Positions 26,902 to 34,440 of a stretch of DNA of 64,000 bases are shown here, piece after piece. Position 1 is the stretch's first letter. Every line of letters starts with the position of its first letter. The translations under genes were made by a program, and so were the position numbers. The notes under the pieces are model-generated. The model did not search any database, had not been told where the DNA came from, and was given only the letters and a program-made list of their open reading frames with translations. Location of the stretch: assembly GCA_963757335.1 (NCBI GenBank), contig CAVWRJ010000008.1, forward strand, positions 992,001 to 1,056,000, in the 5' to 3' direction. This stretch comes from DASQPA01 sp963757335 (GTDB lineage Bacteria > Acidobacteriota > Thermoanaerobaculia > Multivoradales > UBA5704).

Positions 26902-27486
26902 ATGCTCCCTCCGGCATCCCCGTTCCTGGTTGAGGAGTTCGAGCGCCTTAAGCGCAAGATCTGGGAGAGCTTGATCGAGGCCGACGTCCGGGCCCGCTAC
27001 TTCGCCCGGCTCCCTGAAAAGCCGGGCCTCTGGCAGAGGGTGCTGGCCGCCGTTGACGGGCGCTCCGAAGAGCCCGCGGCGCGGCTCGCCGCCCTCCAAG
27101 CGAGGTGGAGTTCCCTCCTCGAGCGCTATGAGCTCCTGTGGGACCAGCTGTCCGTTCAGGACCCAGGCGAAGTCGATCGCTATTGGCGCGCCCTACAAGT
27201 GGAGCACAGGACGCTGATTGAGGAGGAAGCCGAGCAGTATCGGCTCAACATGAGGCTAGCAGTAGAGTGCGAAGTCGAGGCCCTGCAGGCCCGTGGCCGC
27301 CTGGAGGCCGAGAAGGCCCGCATCCTGGCCGAGATCGAGAGGCTCCGAGAGGAGAGCAAAAAGCCGCAGGATTATGGTTCTCCGACCCTTAACTACTACG
27401 AATCGGAGGCTCTCCGGGAGAGACTCGATGCCTTCGAGGCGAAGTACAGGGCCTTCGGGGGTACGTTACCCGCCGCGGAAGAGTAG
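26902..27486 (+). CDS. Hypothetical coiled-coil protein, 194 aa
   Basis: A charged helical protein with no recognised domain. Residues 70-155 show heptad-like spacing and many Glu/Arg/Leu (EEEAEQYRLNMRLAVECEVEALQARGRLEAEKARILAEIERLREES), so a long coiled coil is likely. No signal peptide or membrane segment. ATG 26902 follows the 21-bp repeat array by about 130 bases. Codon use is less GC3-biased than in the flanking genes, in keeping with recent arrival. Function unknown; the neighbourhood is accessory (repeats, toxin-antitoxin genes). Confidence 0.6.
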   Translation: MLPPASPFLVEEFERLKRKIWESLIEADVRARYFARLPEKPGLWQRVLAAVDGRSEEPAARLAALQARWSSLLERYELLWDQLSVQDPGEVDRYWRALQVEHRTLIEEEAEQYRLNMRLAVECEVEALQARGRLEAEKARILAEIERLREESKKPQDYGSPTLNYYESEALRERLDAFEAKYRAFGGTLPAAEE

Positions 27487-28173
27487 GCCGCGACTGTGGC
27501 TCCGCTCGCGGTTGGTCGGCGGCAAGGCCTCTGCGCACTTCGAAATCCGTCTATCCGCCCACGGCGAGGTAGTCGCCGTCCTCGACCCAGTCTAGCCTCT
27601 CTAGTGGCGACTCCTGTTCCGTCCAACGACGAGCCTAATGTTGTCAATCGGGTTAATTCCGCCATTCAAAAATTTCAACACCACCTTCTGCCCGGATAGC
27701 AATTGACCTATCAGCAGTTCCTGCATCGCCTCCCGGACCATTAAAAGAACAGAGCTGACATTGACGCAGGCATAGATCTACTTTCCTCACAAGGACTGGT
27801 GGTACTTTCACCGGCCACGCGTCGTCGAGTCGCATTTGGCGCGACCGATGACCGGCCGGACACTGGCGACCCCTGGCTAACCCGGAATTGCAGCGGACGG
27901 GCTAGATACTGGTGCCAAAGGATATAGAGATCAACCGAACCTACCGAACGGCTGGCACCCGATAGCAACGTTGACGCTGATCCTGAATTAGAGTAGAGTG
28001 CCGGTAAGTTAGACTGAGACAGGAAGATAGATCTATACGAGCCGCAGTGGCAGATGTCTCCAACCGCCAAAAGGTGACGCTAAGGCATACAGCCGAGCGA
28101 TGGGTGCTGTCGGTCACACATAGGTAGGCGTAGCTACGCGCTCCCAGTAACGAAAGCCAAGAAACCCACACTT
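27487..28173. other. Gene-poor, lower-GC stretch
   Basis: About 690 bases of visibly lower GC content than the rest. The longest open frame (109 codons, minus strand, 27741-28070) has a Ser-rich composition with no signal, motif or good ribosome-binding site, so I do not call it. I see no tRNA, inverted repeat end or transposase remnant. Its composition suggests horizontally acquired or decayed DNA. Confidence 0.5.
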
Positions 28174-28587
28174 ATGCCAAGCCCACCACCAGAGAAACCT
28201 TCACCACAAATCGAACTGCTCCGCGCAGCCTACGCGGCCTTCAACGCGCGGGACATTGACGCCGCCCTCCCCCTCATGACGACGGACGTGGCTTGGCCGC
28301 GAGCGTTCAAAGGCGGTTTTGTCCGCGGTCCCGACGAGGTCCGCGCTTATTGGACGGAGCAGTGGAGCGAGATTGACCCGACTGTGACGCCGCTGGCCTT
28401 TCACCCGGAGGACGCCGGGCGGATCTTGGTCGAGGTGCATCAGGTCGTGCGCGACATGGCTGGAACCATTCTTGCCGATGAACGCGTTGGTCATCGTTTC
28501 ACCATTGAGCATGGCTTAATTCAAGGTATGGAGGTCTGTTCACTTCCATCGGATAACGGTTTTAACGAGGCGAAGGCAAAGACATGA
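28174..28587 (+). CDS. SnoaL-like/NTF2-fold protein
   Basis: 137 residues. LRAAYAAFNARDIDAALPLMTTDVAWPRAF, GFVRGPDEVRAYWTEQW and the final HRFTIEHGLIQGMEV form the pattern of the SnoaL-like polyketide-cyclase/NTF2-like superfamily, a small cone-shaped fold used for isomerases, hydrolases and ligand binders. No catalytic residues can be assigned with confidence. No signal peptide, so cytoplasmic. It is isolated in the lower-GC segment and not in an operon with recognised partners. Confidence 0.8.
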   Translation: MPSPPPEKPSPQIELLRAAYAAFNARDIDAALPLMTTDVAWPRAFKGGFVRGPDEVRAYWTEQWSEIDPTVTPLAFHPEDAGRILVEVHQVVRDMAGTILADERVGHRFTIEHGLIQGMEVCSLPSDNGFNEAKAKT

Positions 28588-28842
28588 CAACCGCAACGCT
28601 TATCCTGCGCTGCGCGAACGGCTCCGCGTGTCACGCTGGAAACTCGATGATCCGTTCCTGCGACGCCTTCGTGATAAGGCTGCCCAACACGCCGATGCAG
28701 GGGACGCCGCTGTGCGGCGCCGCTGATCGGCAAGTCCTGGACGGCCGCCCGAGCCGGCGCCGCCGCTCGCGTTCTTGTCCACCTCGATCGAGATCGCGTA
28801 GTCGACCGCGCCGTGGTCCCTGATCGGGCAGGTCCACAGCGT
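28588..28842. other. Intergenic stretch with no supportable gene
   Basis: Short open frames exist but look like translated repeats (one reads RLPNTPMQGTPLCGAADRQ, a string of the type commonly produced by translated intergenic repeats). A small inverted pair surrounds GCTGTGCGGCGCCGC. No promoter or RNA gene identified. Confidence 0.4.
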
Positions 28843-29229
28843 CTACACCTTGCGCACGGGCCCGGGGTACCGGGCCAATGTCGCGTCGCTGGTGAGGAGG
28901 GTGATGCCCTCGCTTAAGGCCTGGGCCAGCAGCAGGCGGTCGAAGGGATCTTTGTGCAGGAGGGGCAAGACATCAACGCTCACCGCGTGCTGGCTGGTAA
29001 CGGGCAGCTCTACGTAGCCGTTATCAAGCAATCCCCGGCGTAGTAGGCGAGGCTCGACGCGGAAGTCTTCCCGTCCCAGGGTGCTTTTGATGGCGATCTC
29101 CCACAGGCTGGCAGCGCTGAAGATAAGCTCGTTTCGCGGATCGTTCAGGAGCTTGCGCGCCGCCGCGGAGAGCCGCTCGGGCTGGCCGGCTGCCCAGAGC
29201 AGGAGTTGGGTGTCCAGCAGGAGCTTCAC
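28843..29229 (-). CDS. vapC: VapC-type PIN-domain toxin
   Basis: 128 residues of the PIN ribonuclease family. The acidic metal-binding residues are in place: Asp6 (MKLLLDTQ), Glu44 (SLWEIAIK), Asp94/Asp97 (HKDPFDRLL) and Asp115 (LTSDATL). PIN toxins cleave specific RNAs such as initiator tRNA or the sarcin-ricin loop of 23S rRNA. The gene overlaps the antitoxin gene by four bases (ATGA), the normal arrangement for type II toxin-antitoxin modules, and such pairs usually autoregulate through the antitoxin. Confidence 0.9.
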   Translation of the reverse strand: MKLLLDTQLLLWAAGQPERLSAAARKLLNDPRNELIFSAASLWEIAIKSTLGREDFRVEPRLLRRGLLDNGYVELPVTSQHAVSVDVLPLLHKDPFDRLLLAQALSEGITLLTSDATLARYPGPVRKV

Positions 29230-29465
29230 TCTCCTGTCCCGAACAGGACCGCGAGCTCGGCCTCGCCCATGCGGTTGAAATCCTCGGGCACGGCGATCTC
29301 GCCCGCCAGAAAGCCCAGCCGTTGCGGCTCCGGGGGGGCATCCAGGGCCGCCACCTTCACCAGCGGCTTGCCCGCCTTGGCGATCACGAACGCTTCGCCC
29401 TTGACGGCTTGATCGACCAGCTTCGAGAGCTGGGTCTTGGCTTCATGGATGTTGACGGTTACCAT
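29226..29465 (-). CDS. Phd/YefM-type antitoxin
   Basis: 79 residues. MVTVNIHEAKTQLSKLVDQAVKGEAFVIAKAGKPLVKVAAL is the canonical Phd/YefM DNA-binding N-terminus, and the tail FLAGEIAVPEDFNRMGEAELAVLF is the toxin-neutralising arm commonly paired with PIN toxins. It precedes and overlaps the vapC-type toxin gene and is expected to repress the shared promoter, which should lie just above 29465 next to the decayed DinB fragment. Confidence 0.9.
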   Translation of the reverse strand: MVTVNIHEAKTQLSKLVDQAVKGEAFVIAKAGKPLVKVAALDAPPEPQRLGFLAGEIAVPEDFNRMGEAELAVLFGTGE

Positions 29466-29551
29466 ATTCCTCCCAAGACTAAGTTGGCAGGACTAAGTCT
29501 ATTCCGACATCCTCCGCTCGTCAAACCGGGAGCCATTGAGAACCGGCGGTC

Positions 29552-29827
29552 CTCCGGGTGCTCGGCCGTCCGCTCCCACTCTTCGGGGGAGAGCTGGCGC
29601 AGGCGTTCGACGAGGAACGCTCGCTCGCGGACATGGCGCTCGAGCGACGGCTCGCGCTCGACCGCCAGGGAGGCCCCTCCTCCTGTTCCTCGGGCGGCTC
29701 GTAGGGAGCGAGACTCGGGCAGTCCTCGGCCAGCATCTGCTCGATCCGCGCGAAGAAGATCGGCTGCGACTCGGCAAGGTAGCAGGCGTGCTCGTGGACG
29801 GACCACCAGCCCGGCGACGGCCGGCGG
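29552..29827 (-). pseudogene. Decayed partial copy of the DinB-like gene
   Basis: About 276 bases closely match 24966-25240 (the DinB-like gene) at the DNA level, starting at TCCGGGTGCTCGG and ending at CGGCCGGCGG. Both gene ends and all of the esterase part are missing. It has its own indels (one base lost near 29674) and no start codon, so it is not expressed as a protein. It preserves the G5 run (29585-29589) that the longer copy has shortened to G4. It probably arose by duplication or from an integrated fragment next to the toxin-antitoxin pair. Confidence 0.8.
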
Positions 29828-29860
29828 GCTCGGGGGGCGGCAACGGCCGGCTTTAACAGC

Positions 29861-32800
29861 TCAGTTCGCCCCGGCCACCCGCAGAAGAGGGTTGAACCAC
29901 TGGGCGAACAGTTGGCTGACCTGGGGGAACTGGGAGACGAGCACGCCGAGGACGGGGATCAGCCCGTAGGTCGAAATGTTGAGGAAGAAGTGCCGGTCGA
30001 AGGTCACCTCGCCTGCATCGGTGTTGCCGATCGCGCTCAGGGTGGGATTGCGATCCATCTCGACGAAGACCCATAGGGTTACCGCCACGGCCACCAGGAG
30101 CGCTCCCCAAATGCCAAAAGAGAGGAGTTGCTGCGGCTCAAAGGCATAGGTCCGCACCGCGGCGAGGGTCAATAGTCCCGAGGTCATGCTGGCCAGCAGG
30201 GCGTTACGCATGTGGCCGAGCACTGGGCGCAGGTACGCCACCAGCCAGAGCGCAAAGAATTCGTCGATCTCGGCGGTTTTTTCCTTGGCGATCTCGCGGC
30301 AGGTTTCGGAGAAGACTTTGTTGATCTCTCGGCGGAAGCGAATTTCTTTGGTGAGCGAGCCCCGCCGCTCCTGTTCGAAGACCTTCTCCAGGAGCCAGCG
30401 GACCTTTCCCTGGCGTCCCACGCGCCAGAACAAGGGCAGTTGGTCGATCTTCTCCAGCTTTCCGACGGAAAGGATGAGGGTCTTAAACTTCGGCATCTGC
30501 CATCCGAAGGAACGCATCGGTTTCCAATCAACGTCACCCGAGATGCGGTGGAACGCCGCCATCAGGCGCGTATGGCCGAGCCGGTCGAGGATTCGGCTCA
30601 GTGTCAACCATAGCCAGACGAATTGGTAGAAGGAGACGGCCGCCAAGCCCAGAGAGGAAAGGATCCCGAGGAGGAAGATCCAGCCGTAAAGCCTGGTCTC
30701 CGCAACCGGTTGGACGGTGTCGAAAAGGAAGATCGCCGAAGGGATGATGGCGAGCACGAGCGCCCACCAGAAGCGGCTTCCTTCTGGCGGCAGGGTCCTC
30801 TGCACCAGGCGGTCTAAGGGTTCGGCCATCTTGCCGCAATTTAAGAGTGGCGGCTCGCAGTATTCGGTCAGAGGCCAGGGGATCGCCTGGCGGGCGATCA
30901 GCCGGCGCCGCTTGAGCTCGAGAAGAGCCCAGGTGTAAAGGGCGGAGGTCCACAGGGTAAGCCCCACCAGTGGCGAGAGACCACTTGCGAATCTGTGGGC
31001 CCGCAGGTGGAAAAAGGTCGCGCCGTTCGCTGGCATCCATAGCTGGTGCAGGACCCAGGAGAGGAGGAGGGTTCCAATGGCACCAGCCGGCACGACTAAC
31101 CAGACTTCGTGCCAGGGCAGCCCCGTTGAAATTTTCTTGGTTACGACCGCCCATTTCTCCCGCCAGGGTAGGGCCTTCCAGGCTTTACCCAAGCGCCTGG
31201 TCTTCCAGCGTGCGGCGCCCCAGAACAAGAGAGTGTAGGGTATCCCCAGGGCGCCGGCCGCTAGCAACTGGGGTAGGAGGTCGGCAGCGACGGGCAAAGT
31301 ACCGATGGCGATCAGTGCCGCCCCCAGGAGCCAGAGCACTGCCCAGCCGAGAGCCAGCAGGCGGGGAGTCGTCCGGTCCCGGTTGCCCTTCTCGTCGCGC
31401 AGATCCACTGGCGGCGCGACGCGACGGAGCCAGAAGGCGAGCAGCGCCAGCAGAATGATGAAGGTGATGAGCGGCATGTCGATCTGGTCCGTCAGGTTGG
31501 GATGACCCTCCTCGGGGCTCTGTGCAGTTGTGGCCGCAGAGGTGCTGCAGAAAGGGAAGGGCTCGGATACGGGGAGGCTCGCGAGCGGCCATAGGGAGCC
31601 GTTGCCGACCGCAGCGATCCACACTTTCGGCTCTCCCGATCTCTCCGCCGGAACGGCCTTGGAATCGAGCGAAGCCTGGACGGCGCGGAAGATTCCCTCC
31701 TCGAATTCACTCTCGAACTGCCGGCGGAAGCGATGCTCAGGACCCCCTAACATCTGGCGCCAGCGCGGGCCCTCGGTAAGGAGAGGGAAGCTGCTCAAGA
31801 TCAGCATGCCGTCCAAGTCGGCGCCGTACTGGGGATGCGCATAGAGCAGGTCGTTGCCGAGGCTGAAAAGCACTGCATCGGGGAACAGGTTACGGCTCAG
31901 CTTGGCGAGAAACATGCGGTCGCGGACATTGGTCGCGAGGATGCCGATTCGGCGAATACCGTCTCGGGAGACCGCGGCGAGGAGATTCGAGATCGCGAGC
32001 TGCTTACTGCGCGGGGTGAGAGTGCTCCACTCCGGAATAATGTCGACGGAGTCTCCGTTTTCCGCGAGGCTTAAATCGAGGGACGTCTTGGGAACGGCGA
32101 GGACTGGCTTGGACGATTCCGCGCTCTGCCCTCGGCCGGCAGTCTCAGATTCCGTCCGTAATCCGGAAAGCCCGCTCGGGAAGGGCACCTGGATGAGACG
32201 CTGCGCATACTCCTCCCCAGACCCCCGGAAGCTGTAGCCGGTATCAGACTCGCTCAGCAAGGCGATCGGCTGATTCTTCCATCCCAGGCCGTCGAGGAAC
32301 TCCAGGCCCTGCTGGAGGAGGATATCGTCCGGCACGACGCTGCGGCAGAAGGTGGCGGGGCCCACGTCCTCAAAGAGGTCCTCCAGCTTCGGCGCGGTGG
32401 CCGAGCCGGTCATGATCTTGAACGTGAACGGCGACTTCTTATCTCTTGTCTCGTTCTCTCGCCAAGTGAGAATCGCCAGCCGCAACGACTCTGCCGAGCC
32501 CGAGAAGGAGGGCCCCACGATCCGCACGATCGTGTCACCCGGCGAGGCATCCCGAAAGGCGGCGATCAGCTCCAGGGTATTGGCGAAGGCCGCTTTGTGA
32601 ATGCCGAGCTTCGAGGTCTCACCGATGAGAAAGACTGCGTTCAGCCATCTGCCGGTATTGTCGTCCCGGCGGAAGAGAAGTACGCCCGGAACCTTTTGGT
32701 AGGTCTTGTCCCGGCTCGCCGCTTCATCCTTCTTCCAGGGCAGCCAGAGCCGATCGAGCAGATAACCTGATTCGGCGAAGCCTTCCTGGATAGCGGCCAG

Positions 32801-33268
32801 GGCCTGGTCGGTGTTCGCGGCGAGATCGGAGTCGAGCGGATCCGGGACGAGCGCGATCGTGAACACGAGGGCGTAGTGGTTCTTGCTCGCCATCTTGGCG
32901 ATCGGAAGGATCGCCGAGGCGTCAGTCGTCCCTCTGCGTTCCCGTTCCCCCTTGAACTCGAGATGCTCCTTGCGATCACCTGATGCGCCTACCGTCTGGA
33001 GATCCAGGGTGAGAGCCTCCTTCTCGGGTTTCGGACCGTCCAGGCCGAAGAACTCCTGATAGAGGCGGAGCGGCTCCTGCCATTGAGGCTTCGGTTCCAC
33101 CGCCGGCGTCGTCGAGTCTGAGACTAGGGGTGTGGTCGTACCGGTTTCGGTTTTCGGCAGAACGACCGCCGTCGCCGGTGAGGGGGATGTCGGCGTGGAG
33201 CTCGGTCCCCGCAGGATTGCCATCACCGCCAGGATGGCGATGAGGATGGGGGTGCCCTTCTCTCGCAT
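29861..33268 (-). CDS. Large receptor-like membrane protein, 1135 aa, unknown family
   Basis: N-terminal signal anchor (ILIAILAVMAIL, 8-20), then about 575 residues predicted outside the cytoplasm that resemble a type I periplasmic-binding (ANF receptor-like) fold: GDTIVRIVGPSFSGSAESL, NQPIALLSESDTGY, GIRRIGILATNVRDRMFLAKL and DGMLILSSFPLL. From residue 598 (MPLITFIILLALLAF) there are roughly nine to ten membrane segments with charged loops, one long cytoplasmic loop around 900-1010 (KIDQLPLFWRVGRQGK..., EINKVFSETCREIAKEKTAE), and no kinase, cyclase, HAMP or other known output domain. A single-gene unit. I do not recognise the family; a ligand sensor or transporter are both possible. Confidence 0.75.
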   Translation of the reverse strand: MREKGTPILIAILAVMAILRGPSSTPTSPSPATAVVLPKTETGTTTPLVSDSTTPAVEPKPQWQEPLRLYQEFFGLDGPKPEKEALTLDLQTVGASGDRKEHLEFKGERERRGTTDASAILPIAKMASKNHYALVFTIALVPDPLDSDLAANTDQALAAIQEGFAESGYLLDRLWLPWKKDEAASRDKTYQKVPGVLLFRRDDNTGRWLNAVFLIGETSKLGIHKAAFANTLELIAAFRDASPGDTIVRIVGPSFSGSAESLRLAILTWRENETRDKKSPFTFKIMTGSATAPKLEDLFEDVGPATFCRSVVPDDILLQQGLEFLDGLGWKNQPIALLSESDTGYSFRGSGEEYAQRLIQVPFPSGLSGLRTESETAGRGQSAESSKPVLAVPKTSLDLSLAENGDSVDIIPEWSTLTPRSKQLAISNLLAAVSRDGIRRIGILATNVRDRMFLAKLSRNLFPDAVLFSLGNDLLYAHPQYGADLDGMLILSSFPLLTEGPRWRQMLGGPEHRFRRQFESEFEEGIFRAVQASLDSKAVPAERSGEPKVWIAAVGNGSLWPLASLPVSEPFPFCSTSAATTAQSPEEGHPNLTDQIDMPLITFIILLALLAFWLRRVAPPVDLRDEKGNRDRTTPRLLALGWAVLWLLGAALIAIGTLPVAADLLPQLLAAGALGIPYTLLFWGAARWKTRRLGKAWKALPWREKWAVVTKKISTGLPWHEVWLVVPAGAIGTLLLSWVLHQLWMPANGATFFHLRAHRFASGLSPLVGLTLWTSALYTWALLELKRRRLIARQAIPWPLTEYCEPPLLNCGKMAEPLDRLVQRTLPPEGSRFWWALVLAIIPSAIFLFDTVQPVAETRLYGWIFLLGILSSLGLAAVSFYQFVWLWLTLSRILDRLGHTRLMAAFHRISGDVDWKPMRSFGWQMPKFKTLILSVGKLEKIDQLPLFWRVGRQGKVRWLLEKVFEQERRGSLTKEIRFRREINKVFSETCREIAKEKTAEIDEFFALWLVAYLRPVLGHMRNALLASMTSGLLTLAAVRTYAFEPQQLLSFGIWGALLVAVAVTLWVFVEMDRNPTLSAIGNTDAGEVTFDRHFFLNISTYGLIPVLGVLVSQFPQVSQLFAQWFNPLLRVAGAN

Positions 33269-33453
33269 ACCGAGTCCCCTTTCACGGAACGTTCTCTTAG
33301 GTAGTTATCGAAAGCTACCCGAGAGGACAACCTGATCCGGGCGAAGCCGGATGGAAAGAGAGACGGACGTGAGGATGAAAATCACTCATCTGCGGACGAT
33401 CTCGATCCGCAGAGCGCTCGTTAGCGCCGGGTATAGTACTCGGATTCGGTCTC

Positions 33454-34302
33454 TTACCCCGGCGGCAGGGCGGCCAGGCGGTCGAGGAGCTCGCGCACCG
33501 CTTCGGGATCGCGGAGGGAGTAGGCCGCGGCGGTCTCCCGCGGCAGCTCGCTGTCCTGAGCGACGACGATCCCGACGCCACGGCCGCGGAGAGCCCGGAA
33601 GGCGTCCTCGTCGGTGATGTCGTCCCCGACGTAGAGCGGCACCAGGCCCGGCAGGTTCGGCTCCGCCCCCGGGCGATCGAGGCCCCACTGGTCGAGAATC
33701 CAGAGGAGCGCCTTGCCCTTGTCCCAGTCGAGGGCCGGGCGGAGCTCGAAGAGCTTCTTGCCGAGCCCCTTCTTGAGGGTGGGATGGGCGGCTAAAGCGG
33801 CGTCGACCGCGCGCTCGATCTCCGGCAGCCGCTCCTCGGGGGCCAGGCGGTAGTGGACGGAGAGGGCGAAGCGCTTGGGCTCGATCCGCACTCCCGGGAC
33901 GCCCGCGAGATCCTCGCCGAGCCGCGCCGCGGCCGCCTCGATCGCCTCGGGGATCTCCGGGCCGACCTCGTGGCGGAGGCCGTCTTCGGCGATGTCGGCG
34001 ATGTCGGCGATGCCGGCGATATCGAAGCCGTGGCTGCCGGCGTAGACCAGGCCGGGAAGGCCGACCTTCGCCGCCACGTCGTCTCTCCCGCGGCCGGAGA
34101 GGATGGCGACGGGGAAGCGGGCGGCGGCGCGGAGGAGGGCCTCCCGGGTCGCTTCAGGGAGGGTCGCGAGCTCGGGGGTGGGGGCGATCGGCGCCAGGGT
34201 CCCGTCGTAGTCGAGGAAGAGGGCGAGCCGGGCCCCGGCCAGACGGCGGACGATCTCGTCCCAGTGGGCGAGGGCGTCGGGCGGAGCGATGCCGGAGGTC
34301 AC
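33454..34302 (-). CDS. otsB: Trehalose-6-phosphate phosphatase
   Basis: 282 residues, HAD superfamily. LFLDYDGTLAP gives nucleophile Asp31 and acid Asp33; SGRGRDDV, the HYRLAPEE cap segment and YVGDDITDEDAF (metal-binding acid) are present. It removes phosphate from trehalose 6-phosphate made by OtsA, encoded just upstream on the same strand beyond the palindromic repeat. Residues 94-108 (DIAGIADIADIAEDG) are an in-frame insertion from four 9-bp repeats, placed after HGF of the substrate-binding cap region. Whether it affects activity is unknown. Confidence 0.93.
   Translation of the reverse strand: MTSGIAPPDALAHWDEIVRRLAGARLALFLDYDGTLAPIAPTPELATLPEATREALLRAAARFPVAILSGRGRDDVAAKVGLPGLVYAGSHGFDIAGIADIADIAEDGLRHEVGPEIPEAIEAAAARLGEDLAGVPGVRIEPKRFALSVHYRLAPEERLPEIERAVDAALAAHPTLKKGLGKKLFELRPALDWDKGKALLWILDQWGLDRPGAEPNLPGLVPLYVGDDITDEDAFRALRGRGVGIVVAQDSELPRETAAAYSLRDPEAVRELLDRLAALPPG
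33986..34021. repeat. Four 9-bp tandem repeats inside otsB
   Basis: TCGGCGATG three times then CCGGCGATA. On the coding (minus) strand the unit is ATCGCCGAC, read as Ile-Ala-Asp. The same 9-mer family appears at 49732 in the RNase D gene, read there in another frame. Confidence 0.85.
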
Positions 34303-34323
34303 GGGGAGGGGATGGAGCGCCGG

Positions 34324-34412
34324 GTACTGGCTCCGTTGGGTTCCGAGGACGGGCGACTGGCTGCGCGAAGCGCCCGAAGGAGCCCGCCCGCAGGATCGAA
34401 CGGAGCCAGTAC
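34324..34412 (+). repeat. Intergenic palindromic repeat, copy B (complete)
   Basis: Best example of the ~90-bp family: 14-bp perfect terminal inverted repeats GTACTGGCTCCGTT and AACGGAGCCAGTAC enclose a conserved core with inner stem GGGC/GCCC and two small apical hairpins, GCGC-GAA-GCGC and CC-GAA-GG. It lies between otsA (stop 34441) and otsB (start 34302). Flanks show an imperfect 8-bp direct repeat (GGAGCGCC near 34315, GGAGGGCC at 34413). Confidence 0.9.
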
Positions 34413-34440
34413 GGAGGGCCAGGGATCAGGCGTCAGGAGT

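Noticed and set aside
25354..27099. A 581-codon minus-strand open frame covering the 21-bp repeats
   Set aside because: A 21-base period keeps several frames open at once, it overlaps the lipoprotein and coiled-coil genes, and its ends are shadows of other genes. Heptad peptides follow from the DNA period. Kept only as an alternative in the findings.
27741..28070. 109-codon open frame in the lower-GC stretch
   Set aside because: Ser-rich composition with no motif, no ribosome-binding site and no conserved features.
34324..34412. Palindromic repeats as intrinsic terminators or a small structured RNA
   Set aside because: They occur in both orientations relative to genes, have no U tract, and appear between genes on the same strand; a mobile or REP-like DNA element fits better.
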